NCBI GenBank assembly: GCA_016178945.1 | Contig: JACOSH010000251.1 | Span: 1-38,254, forward strand | DNA from: Acidobacteriota bacterium | GTDB lineage: Bacteria > Acidobacteriota > Terriglobia > Bryobacterales > Bryobacteraceae | Reading direction: 5' to 3' | DNA: 38,254 nt | In this document: one piece after another, positions 1-6,742 of the stretch | Numbering within the stretch: position 1 is the first letter of the stretch | How the letters are laid out: every line of letters begins with the position of its first letter | The notes under the pieces: model-generated | Told to the model about the DNA's origin: nothing | What the model saw: the letters and a program-made list of their open reading frames with translations, nothing else | Database searches by the model: none | Position numbers and translations under genes: made by a program

Positions 1-2
1 GC

Positions 3-833
3 GCGCGGCAGGGTCTCGACGTCCGGGTCGTCAAGCATCGCGACTGGCGGATCGAGCTGAGCGACATGGAGCGCGCCGTCAACAGCAAGACGCGGCTGAT
101 CGCGGTCTCGCTGGTCTCCTCCGTCAACGGCCATCTGGAGGACATCAAAGCGCTGAGCGATCTGGCCCACGCCCATGGCGCGCTGCTGTTCGCCGACATC
201 ATCCAGGGGGCCGGGGCCATCCCCATCGACGTGAAAGCCATGGGTATCGACTTGGCCTCAAGCGCCATGTACAAGTGGCTGCAAGGGGAGCATGGCTTCG
301 GGTTCATGTACATCCGCGAGGATCTGATCGGCTCCACGGTCCGGCCCACCGAGTTCACCGGCCATCCCGACTTCAACTACCCTCCCTGGCTCAAACAGGC
401 GCGCCCAAATCTTCCCGAAATCGTGAACCACGCCAACACGGGCATCGCGGCGTTTGAATGCGGTACGCCTTCGGTGATCACGTACGCCGCGCAGTACGAG
501 TCCTTCAAGTACATCGAGAAGCTGGGCATCGACCGCATTCGCGCCCACGCGCGCTCCCTCACCGATCGCCTGCAAAAGGAATTGCCGCCGCTGGGATTCA
601 CGCCCATCACGCCAAAAGGCACGGAGAGCCCCATCGTCACCTTCCTGTGCAATGACACCGAGCAGGTGAAGGCCAAGATTCGCGCCGCTGCCGTCACCGG
701 CAAGGCCAAGATTTCGATCACCGGGCCGAATTCGGCTCTGACCGTCGGACGCTTCGGCAACCACATTCGATTCTCGGTCTCGGTCTTCAACAACCAGGAA
801 GACGTCAACCGCGTTCTGGAGGTGCTTTCATGA
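3..833 (+). CDS. Class V aminotransferase (PLP-dependent), 5' end outside the window
   Basis: The reading frame is open from the window edge to the TGA at 831-833, so the N-terminus is missing. The visible part carries the fold-type I PLP signature of class V aminotransferases: an Asp followed by Gln (ADIIQGAGAIPID), which contact the cofactor, and about 25 residues on SSAMYKWLQG, whose Lys is the expected Schiff-base lysine. A Gly-rich GEHGFGFMYIR stretch follows. The C-terminal part is the small domain. The family includes cysteine desulfurases, isopenicillin-N epimerase-like enzymes and serine-type aminotransferases; the substrate cannot be told from this fragment. The stop overlaps the ATG of the next gene (ATGA), so the two are probably translationally coupled. 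Confidence 0.88.
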   Translation, partial: ARQGLDVRVVKHRDWRIELSDMERAVNSKTRLIAVSLVSSVNGHLEDIKALSDLAHAHGALLFADIIQGAGAIPIDVKAMGIDLASSAMYKWLQGEHGFGFMYIREDLIGSTVRPTEFTGHPDFNYPPWLKQARPNLPEIVNHANTGIAAFECGTPSVITYAAQYESFKYIEKLGIDRIRAHARSLTDRLQKELPPLGFTPITPKGTESPIVTFLCNDTEQVKAKIRAAAVTGKAKISITGPNSALTVGRFGNHIRFSVSVFNNQEDVNRVLEVLS

Positions 834-1702
834 AGAAGATCCTTATCGCCGCGCTGCTCCTGGCGCTCCCCGCGCCTGGGCAGGTATTTCGATTCACCCG
901 CGAGCAGATGCTCCACTACACGCCGCTCAATCCCTTCGAGCGCTTTCCGGACGGGCGGCCCAAAGTGCCCGACTCGCTGCTGGAGAAGGTGAAGGGCTTG
1001 TCGATCGAAGAAGCCTGGGGCCTGCTGCGGGCCAAAGGGTACCAGTTCCAATACGCGGGCGACTTCAAGATCCTGCACCCCGGCAAGAAGCTGGTGGGCC
1101 GCGCCGTCACCGCCCAATACCTGCCCCTGCGTCCCGACCTCGGCAAGGTCCTGGATGCCGACGCGAAGGCCGCGGGCATGCCCTCGGGCGCGAATCAGAA
1201 GGTCATCGACCTGCTGCGGCCCGACGACGTTCCGGTCATCGATCTGATGGGCGCCGCTCCGGGGCACAACTTTGGCGGGGACAATCTCCATGCCGCCATC
1301 TACGGCGCGACCCGCACCGGGGCGGTGGTCGACGGCACCATCCGCGACGTGGAAGGGATCTACGAGCTGCCGACCCAGGTCTATTTCAAGGAGGGTCACC
1401 CGGCGGCCGTGGCCGGAGTGTCGGTGGTGGGGATCAACATCCCGGTCAAGGTCGGGGGCGCGATTGTTCTGCCCGGCGACGTGGTGCTCGGCGACCGCAC
1501 CGGCGTCATCTTCATTCCGCCTCACCTGGTCCAGGAAATCGTCGACCAGGCCGAGTTGACCCATATCCACGACGAATGGACCAAGCAGAAATTCCTCACC
1601 GGCAAGTACAAGTCCAGCGAGCTCTACGGCGGCCCGCTCTCGCCCGAGAACAAGAAGGAATACGACGACTACGTAAAGAAGCGCCTGGCGGAAAAGAAGT
1701 AG
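830..1702 (+). CDS. Exported RraA-family protein (HMG/CHA aldolase fold)
   Basis: The protein has 290 aa. The first 18 or so residues (MKKILIAALLLALPAPGQ) look like a Sec signal peptide, unusual for this normally cytoplasmic family. The core matches the RraA/HMG-aldolase family: a Gly-rich stretch, then AVVDGTIRDVEGI, the INIPVKVGGAIVLPGD block and GDRTGVIFIP. In that family, the Arg-Asp of the first motif and the Asp of the GDR motif surround the substrate and metal. Family members are either aldolases for 4-hydroxy-4-methyl-2-oxoglutarate or RNase E inhibitors; an exported form cannot be the latter. The start overlaps the aminotransferase stop by 4 nt, suggesting a shared metabolic task. 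The actual substrate is unknown. Confidence 0.85.
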   Translation: MKKILIAALLLALPAPGQVFRFTREQMLHYTPLNPFERFPDGRPKVPDSLLEKVKGLSIEEAWGLLRAKGYQFQYAGDFKILHPGKKLVGRAVTAQYLPLRPDLGKVLDADAKAAGMPSGANQKVIDLLRPDDVPVIDLMGAAPGHNFGGDNLHAAIYGATRTGAVVDGTIRDVEGIYELPTQVYFKEGHPAAVAGVSVVGINIPVKVGGAIVLPGDVVLGDRTGVIFIPPHLVQEIVDQAELTHIHDEWTKQKFLTGKYKSSELYGGPLSPENKKEYDDYVKKRLAEKK

Positions 1703-1708
1703 CGGCGT

Positions 1709-1737
1709 TTGACTCTACCGTCCGCCGGTGATACAAC
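1709..1737 (+). promoter_or_regulatory. Candidate sigma-70 promoter of the first TonB receptor
   Basis: A TTGACT -35 box (1709-1714) and a TACAAC -10 box (1732-1737) are separated by exactly 17 bp. A TG one base upstream of the -10 makes it an extended -10. It lies just after the rraA-like stop and about 25 bp before the ATG at 1761. Confidence 0.55.
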
Positions 1738-1760
1738 AGGCACCACGAGGGAGGTCTGTC

Positions 1761-4700
1761 ATGAAGCGGTTGGCTGTTCTCGCTTTTCTCTCCGGGCTGG
1801 CGGTTCCGGCCAGCCTTCTCGCGCAAGGCCGTTCCAGCATTCTGGGCGCGATCACGGATGAATCGGGCGCTTCGGTCGCCAAGGCCTCGGTCACCGTCCT
1901 CAACACCGGAACCCAGCAGAAACGCGTCGCCGAATCCAACGAGAGCGGCAACTACGAGGTCACCGCGCTGGAGATCGGTAACTACGACGTCACGGCCGAG
2001 GCGGCCGGCTTCCGCAAGATCACGATCCGCGGCATTACGCTGGAAGTGGATCAGCGCGCCCGCGTCGATATCCGGCTGCAGGTCGGCGAGGTCACCCAGC
2101 AGATCTCCGTCGAGGCGGCGCCCGTATCGGTGCAGACCGACGACGCCACGCTCAGCACGGTGATCGACGCGGCCAAGATCCGCGAGCTGCCGCTGCCGGG
2201 CAATCGCAACCTGTTCCGGCTGGCGCTGCTGGCGCCGGGGATGAGCCGCGGCCCGGCCTCCAGCGTCACCACCAGCGGGTTCGGCCCGGGCTTCGGGATT
2301 GCCGCCATGGGCCAGAAGGTCCATAACAACGCTATCCAGCTCGACGGGGCGCCGCTGCGGACCGCCATCCACGGCTCGGTCCGGATGCGCCCGTCGGTCG
2401 AGGCGATCGAGGAGTTCCGTGTCGAGGCCGGTTGGTACTCGGCCGAATATGGCACTCAATCCGGCGCTCAGATCGTGGCCACGATCCGTCCCGGCACCAA
2501 CGATTTTCACGGCGTCGCGTTCCACTTCCTGCGCAACGACAAGCTGGACGCGCGCAACTTCTTCGAAGTGCCCGGCAGCGTCAAGCGCCCGCTGCGGCGC
2601 AATACGTTCGGCGGCGTGGTGAGCGGTCCGATTATCCGGAACCGCACCTTCTTTACCTTCAATGGCGAGTTCTACCGGGAGCGGCGCAGCTCGCAGGGTT
2701 TCGCGAACTATCCCACCGCCCGCATGAGGAACGGCGATCTCACCGAGCCCTTCTTTCGCCGCGCCGACGGCTCGCTGATCCCGATTCAGGACCTGCTGAA
2801 CGGCGCGCCCTTTCCCGGCAACCAGATTCCCGCGAGCCGCATTTCTCCCCAGGCAAAGAACTTCTTCCAGTTCTGGCCGAATCCCAACTACGGCGCGGCG
2901 GAGTTCGCCGGAACCAACAACTTCGTGGGGACCTCGCGCAACGCCGATAACGACGACCAGGCGTTCGTCCGCATCGACCATCACATCTCCGACAAGGACC
3001 GCCTGTTCGGACGCTACGGCATCCAGACCGTCAACCTGCCGGTGTTTCCGATCAACCCCAATCCCTTTTTCGTGACGCGCCGGCCCCGCCGCCAGCAGAA
3101 CGCCACGCTCAACTACACCCGGATTTTTTCACCCACGCTCCTGAACGTAATCAAGGTTTCCTACAACCGGGACATCTTCAAGACCGTGGACGACATCAGC
3201 GGCACGAGTTTCAATATCGCGAAAGACCTGGGCATCCCCGGTCAAACCAACAACCCGCTCGACACGGGGTTGCCTTCGATCTCGGTCACCGGCTTGAGCG
3301 GACTGGGCAACAGCGATATCAACACCATTTGGGACGAGTCGCGCCAGATCTCCGATCAGGTGACGCTCACCAAAGGGAAGCACTCGTTCAAGATCGGCAC
3401 CGAGGTGACTCCCCTGCGGCTGGACCGGCGCACCGTGTCCTTTGTCCGGGGCGCATTCGATTTCTCGGGAATCCACTCGGGAGCCGCCCCCGGAGTCACC
3501 GGAACCGAGCGCGGGCGTCTGGCCTGGGCCGACTTTCTACTGGACCAGCCGCAGCAGGTGCGCCTTGGGTTTACCGATCAGCTCCCGGCGGGCGTCGATC
3601 CGGGCACATATCCCAAGACGCGCTTCTGGCGCTCCCACAGCTACGTCACCGACGATTGGAAACTGACGCCCCGGCTCACCCTGAACCTCGGGCTGCGCTA
3701 CGAGTACAACTCCGCCATCGAGGACAAGGGCGGCCAGTCGCGCAACCTGGACTTCACCCGGCAAGTGCTGTTCCCGGAAGTCGGTAAAGCCGGCCCGCTG
3801 AACAACCCCAGCAAGCGCCTGTTCGCTCCGCGCGTCGGCCTGGCCTGGCGTCCCTTCGGCGGCAACACCACGGTGGTCCGCGCCGGGTACGGCATCTTCT
3901 ACAACGTGAACATGATCAACATGTTCGTCCCAGCGCTGGCAGCCAATCCTCCCAACAACCTCAACATCAACGAGCTGAACACGGCGGGCAACGTGCGCAT
4001 CCGCATGCGCAACGCCGACCAGGCCAAGGCGCTCAACATCAACAGCGAGATCAACTCCGCCGACACCGCGCGCGGCGTGGGCGACGTTCACCAGTGGAAC
4101 CTCAACCTCCAGCGGATGCTGCCCAAAGCCATCCTGATCGACTTTGGCTACGTGGGCTCCAAGTCCAGCCATTTCGATTCCCCACGCACCGTGAACCCTT
4201 ACATCCCCGGCACGACGCAGCGCGTTTATCCGGCCTTCGGCCCGGTGGAGAACATCTCGCTCGACGCCGCCGGCAATTACCACGGCCTGTTGTTCAAGGG
4301 CGAAAAGCGCTTCTCGCGGGGGTTCACCTTCCTGCAGACCTACACCTGGTCGAAGACCATGTTCGATTCCTTCGCCTGCTGCGGCGCGCAGCGGCACAAT
4401 AACCCGTATGCCTGGCGTCTGGAGAAAGGACTGGCCGAGACCGACCAGCGGCACCGCTCCACGACAAGCTGGCTCTACGAGCTTCCCTTCTTCAACGGGA
4501 GACGAAATCTCCAGGGACAGATCCTGGGTGGATGGCAGATCAACGGCACACTGGTGCTGGAGACCGGCCTGCCCATCCATCCGACGCAGAACCTGAAGCC
4601 CATCGACGACGGCTGCCCGCGCTGCAACCACCGTCCCGACCGGCTCCGGGACGGGCGTCTGGGATCGAGCGAGCGCACGCTCAACCGCTGGTTCGACACC

Positions 4701-4970
4701 TCCGCTTTTGTGCTGGCGCGCGGCCACTACGGCACCAGCGGGCGCAACATTCTCACCCAGCCCGGCCTGATGAACGTGGATTTCGCGGTGTTCAAGAACT
4801 TCCCCATCACCGAGAAAAAGGCGATCCAGTTCCGCTGGGAGAATTACAACTTCACGAACACGCCGCCCTTCGATCCGCCCACGCTGGAAATCAGCAGCGG
4901 CAACTTCGGGCGCATCACCACGGCCGGGTTAGGCCGGGAAATGCAGTTCGCGCTGCGCTTTCAGTTCTGA
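1761..4970 (+). CDS. Oar-like TonB-dependent receptor with carboxypeptidase-regulatory-like N-terminal domain
   Basis: The predicted protein has 1069 aa. I chose the ATG at 1761 because AGGGAGG (1747-1753) sits 7 nt upstream and it gives a clean signal peptide (MKRLAVLAFLSGLAVPASLLAQG); an in-frame GTG at 1728 adds an unlikely extension. Residues of about 25-110 form a beta-sandwich of the carboxypeptidase-regulatory type (GAITDESGASVAKASVTVLN ... YEVTALEIGNYDVTAEAAGF). A plug domain follows, then a long beta-barrel ending in Phe, as outer-membrane barrels do. The family is heavily expanded in Acidobacteria and probably takes up oligosaccharides, peptides or chelated metals across the outer membrane with TonB-ExbBD. 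The ligand is unknown. The 3' neighbour is convergent, so this is probably a single-gene transcript. Confidence 0.9.
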   Translation: MKRLAVLAFLSGLAVPASLLAQGRSSILGAITDESGASVAKASVTVLNTGTQQKRVAESNESGNYEVTALEIGNYDVTAEAAGFRKITIRGITLEVDQRARVDIRLQVGEVTQQISVEAAPVSVQTDDATLSTVIDAAKIRELPLPGNRNLFRLALLAPGMSRGPASSVTTSGFGPGFGIAAMGQKVHNNAIQLDGAPLRTAIHGSVRMRPSVEAIEEFRVEAGWYSAEYGTQSGAQIVATIRPGTNDFHGVAFHFLRNDKLDARNFFEVPGSVKRPLRRNTFGGVVSGPIIRNRTFFTFNGEFYRERRSSQGFANYPTARMRNGDLTEPFFRRADGSLIPIQDLLNGAPFPGNQIPASRISPQAKNFFQFWPNPNYGAAEFAGTNNFVGTSRNADNDDQAFVRIDHHISDKDRLFGRYGIQTVNLPVFPINPNPFFVTRRPRRQQNATLNYTRIFSPTLLNVIKVSYNRDIFKTVDDISGTSFNIAKDLGIPGQTNNPLDTGLPSISVTGLSGLGNSDINTIWDESRQISDQVTLTKGKHSFKIGTEVTPLRLDRRTVSFVRGAFDFSGIHSGAAPGVTGTERGRLAWADFLLDQPQQVRLGFTDQLPAGVDPGTYPKTRFWRSHSYVTDDWKLTPRLTLNLGLRYEYNSAIEDKGGQSRNLDFTRQVLFPEVGKAGPLNNPSKRLFAPRVGLAWRPFGGNTTVVRAGYGIFYNVNMINMFVPALAANPPNNLNINELNTAGNVRIRMRNADQAKALNINSEINSADTARGVGDVHQWNLNLQRMLPKAILIDFGYVGSKSSHFDSPRTVNPYIPGTTQRVYPAFGPVENISLDAAGNYHGLLFKGEKRFSRGFTFLQTYTWSKTMFDSFACCGAQRHNNPYAWRLEKGLAETDQRHRSTTSWLYELPFFNGRRNLQGQILGGWQINGTLVLETGLPIHPTQNLKPIDDGCPRCNHRPDRLRDGRLGSSERTLNRWFDTSAFVLARGHYGTSGRNILTQPGLMNVDFAVFKNFPITEKKAIQFRWENYNFTNTPPFDPPTLEISSGNFGRITTAGLGREMQFALRFQF

Positions 4971-4989
4971 CGGAGCCAACGGCAGACTT

Positions 4990-5322
4990 CTACGCCCGAC
5001 GCCGGGCGCGTTCCTGGCGATCCAATCCCTCGCGCAGAAGCATCTTGATATAAGTCTGATAGCCGAGCCCTTTGCCGACCGCCTGATCCCGCGCGCGCTC
5101 GAGGTCGCCGGTTGGAATTCGCAACATCACCTTCTGCGAGGGCGGCTTCCGAATGGACTCCGTGTTCTTCGACAGCGTGATGCCGACACTGTTTCCACTG
5201 ACGCGCAGAGCGCCTTCTCTCTTGGCCTGCGTGAACAGCTTCAGCAACCGGTCCTGATTCTCTTCGAACCAACGAGCCTCTTCGGCCTCAGTTCTGGTTC
5301 CGGCCAGTCTCTTCTTAGGCAT
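4990..5322 (-). CDS. brnA: BrnA/CopG-family antitoxin
   Basis: The protein has 110 aa. The ATG at 5322 follows a near-perfect Shine-Dalgarno (AAGGGAGG, 5328-5335); longer in-frame starts lie inside the toxin gene and are rejected. The C-terminal third (VMLRIPTGDLERARDQAVGK then GLGYQTYIKMLLREGL) is the ribbon-helix-helix segment of CopG/BrnA antitoxins; the N-terminal part (EEARWFEENQ) is the usual toxin-wrapping region. The antitoxin would bind and neutralise the BrnT-type RNase encoded just upstream and, as a dimeric RHH protein, repress the pair's promoter. It overlaps the toxin gene by 8 nt, in the toxin-first order typical of brnTA. Confidence 0.82.
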   Translation of the reverse strand: MPKKRLAGTRTEAEEARWFEENQDRLLKLFTQAKREGALRVSGNSVGITLSKNTESIRKPPSQKVMLRIPTGDLERARDQAVGKGLGYQTYIKMLLREGLDRQERARRRA

Positions 5323-5614
5323 CGTGACCTCCCTTGATGCGGCGCCACAGAACGCGCCACCTTCGATTCGCCGGGAACGCAGTGACCACGCGAATCCGTC
5401 CACCTCTCCATGTCCACACGACGAGGAGCAACCGGCCAGCGGCGGTCTCGCCCAGTTCAGTGTATCTGTCCTCGCCGCTCCGGTCAGCGGTTTCGATAAG
5501 CAGCGAGGCGCCGGAAACAACCTGCTCGGCCTCGTCCGGCGCGACCTTGTGCTTTGCGATGTGCCCAGTGTTGGCGTCGTTCCAGTCAAACGCCGGCTTC
5601 GGCACGGCAGGCAT
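5315..5614 (-). CDS. brnT: BrnT-family toxin (RNase-type)
   Basis: The protein has 99 aa, the usual size for BrnT. It opens with the family pattern FDWNDANTGHIAKHKVAPDE (Trp, Asn and His-x-x-Lys-His), followed by an acidic/polar stretch with DRYTELGET and a strand pair ending in RIRVVTAFPANRRWR. BrnT toxins are small ribonucleases that stop translation when not bound by BrnA. The C-terminal motif is somewhat off consensus (AFPANRRWRV where many members have an A-R-x-A-T-x-x-E-R type ending), so catalytic competence is uncertain. The start ATG has GGAG five to nine nt upstream. Transcription probably starts within the palindrome at 5625-5645. Confidence 0.75.
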   Translation of the reverse strand: MPAVPKPAFDWNDANTGHIAKHKVAPDEAEQVVSGASLLIETADRSGEDRYTELGETAAGRLLLVVWTWRGGRIRVVTAFPANRRWRVLWRRIKGGHDA

Positions 5615-5624
5615 TCAACTCCAT

Positions 5625-5645
5625 TGTATACCCGTTGTCTATACA
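5625..5645 (-). promoter_or_regulatory. Inverted repeat/promoter upstream of brnTA (candidate autorepressor operator)
   Basis: TGTATA (5625-5630) and TATACA (5640-5645) form a perfect 6-bp inverted repeat with a 9-bp spacer, 11 bp upstream of the toxin ATG. On the minus strand the proximal arm reads TATACA and can serve as a -10 box, so repressor binding would block transcription. RHH antitoxins such as BrnA commonly bind such palindromes; binding here is inferred. Confidence 0.45.
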
Positions 5646-5680
5646 GGAAACTTGGGAGAAGAGTAGGGCAGCTAGACGCG

Positions 5681-5710
5681 TCAGGCCGCGCCAGGTATAC
5701 GGCCTGTCAT
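5681..5710 (-). pseudogene. hicA: Possible hicA stub (9 codons after an intact ribosome-binding site)
   Basis: Downstream of hicB a GCGGAGG ribosome-binding site is followed by ATG (5710) and MTGRIPGAA, then TGA. HicA toxins often begin with a similar basic residue plus Ile/Leu-Pro-Gly/Ser segment before the first helix, and the toxin normally neighbours hicB. Nothing HicA-like (such as the GSH motif) follows. I infer a truncated toxin gene, but nine codons cannot prove homology. Confidence 0.35.
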
Positions 5711-5741
5711 GTCGGCCTCCGCGGCAGTCGGACGCGGCGCC

Positions 5742-5966
5742 TTAGGCATGGACTTCGACGGCCGTGGTGAGAATCTCCTGGCTGAGCGCCGCCGAGCGCT
5801 CGTCGTCGGTCAGGGTCTCCAGGAAGAGTTCGATTGCTTCGCGGATATTGGCAAGAGCCTCCTCGACCGTCTTTCCTTGCGATTGGCAACCCTTTAGTTC
5901 CGGGCACCAAGCGTAGCATCCGTGCTCGTCCTGTTCGATAACAACACTGACCTTGCGCGTCATCAT
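5742..5966 (-). CDS. hicB: HicB-family antitoxin (apparently without its toxin)
   Basis: The protein has 74 aa and is a minimal HicB partial-RNase-H-fold antitoxin. It shows the pattern VVIEQDEHGCYAWCPELKGC, then a Gln/Gly turn (QSQGKTVEEALANI) and REAIELFLETL. This fold masks the HicA mRNA interferase. There are two adjacent in-frame ATGs (5966 and 5963); the first is used here. No complete hicA is present on either side; only a short stub with a good ribosome-binding site lies 31 nt downstream. The gene could therefore be an orphan antitoxin, or HicB-like proteins may act alone as regulators. A TAGAAT box a few nt upstream might drive a near-leaderless transcript. Confidence 0.8.
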   Translation of the reverse strand: MMTRKVSVVIEQDEHGCYAWCPELKGCQSQGKTVEEALANIREAIELFLETLTDDERSAALSQEILTTAVEVHA

Positions 5967-5988
5967 CCACCATTCTACCGCGACATCC

Positions 5989-6732
5989 TCACAGGTCTTT
6001 GATCCGGATGTTGCGGACTTCGATCTTCATGGGCGGCCCCAGGTGGACCTGGATGCCGATCAGGCCATCGAGCTTGCGCCCGGCGGTGTCGTCGTCGATG
6101 AGCATGCTCATGACGTGGCCGTTGAGGATCTGGATCAGGGTGTTGCCGCGGGCGATCAGGTGCAAGTCGTTCCAGTCCTCGGGCTTGATGAACTCCTTCA
6201 AGGCGGCGTTGTCGCCGAGCGAGCCGGCCAGGGCCGGTTTCTGGCCTTCGCCGATGTAGGTGAACTGGCCGCGCAGAGCGAGGAAACCGCGCCCGCGCTC
6301 CTCATAGAACTGGCCCGTGAACTGCTGCGCGCCATCCATGTCGGCCTGATAGCCCTTCATCGACCACTGGAGGCCGGGCGTCTCCGCGCTGCGGATCTGA
6401 ATCCCGCTGTTGAAACCCGTGAGGCGGTATTGGAGTTTCAGCTCGAAGTTGCCGGGCGTGCCGTCGCGCCAGATGAGGAAGGTGTTCTGTTTAGGCTGTT
6501 TGTCGGCCGCCGTCTGGCCGACCAGGGCGCCGTCTTCGACCCTCCAGAAGCTCGGGTCGCCATCCCAGCCTTTTAGGGATTTGCCGTCGAAGATGGGCCG
6601 GTAGCCGGTCTCCTCCAGCGGCGGAATGTTGGGGCCGCGGAAGCCTCCCGGGCGGCGCGCGCCTCCCGGCGGTGTGGGTTGGGCGCCGGCATAGCCGACG
6701 GACAGCAGCACCAGCAGAGTTATCGTTCGCAT
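5989..6732 (-). CDS. DUF1080 / 3-keto-disaccharide hydrolase-type secreted protein
   Basis: The protein has 247 aa. A signal peptide (MRTITLLVLLSVGYAGAQ) is followed by a Pro/Gly-rich linker and one DUF1080 domain. Recognisable blocks are YRPIFDGKSLKGWDGDPSFW, VEDGALVGQTAADK, NTFLIWRDGTPGNFELKLQY, GIQIRSAE and the terminal EVRNIRIKDL. The family is a concanavalin-like beta-sandwich related to GH16 and includes 3-keto-glycoside hydrolases; it is abundant in Planctomycetes and Acidobacteria. The gene starts 10 nt after the stop of the TonB receptor and its ribosome-binding site lies next to that stop codon. The two are therefore almost certainly co-transcribed, suggesting capture and extracytoplasmic hydrolysis of the same sugar compound. 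The substrate itself is inferred only. Confidence 0.85.
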   Translation of the reverse strand: MRTITLLVLLSVGYAGAQPTPPGGARRPGGFRGPNIPPLEETGYRPIFDGKSLKGWDGDPSFWRVEDGALVGQTAADKQPKQNTFLIWRDGTPGNFELKLQYRLTGFNSGIQIRSAETPGLQWSMKGYQADMDGAQQFTGQFYEERGRGFLALRGQFTYIGEGQKPALAGSLGDNAALKEFIKPEDWNDLHLIARGNTLIQILNGHVMSMLIDDDTAGRKLDGLIGIQVHLGPPMKIEVRNIRIKDL

Positions 6733-6742
6733 CGTTGATCTC

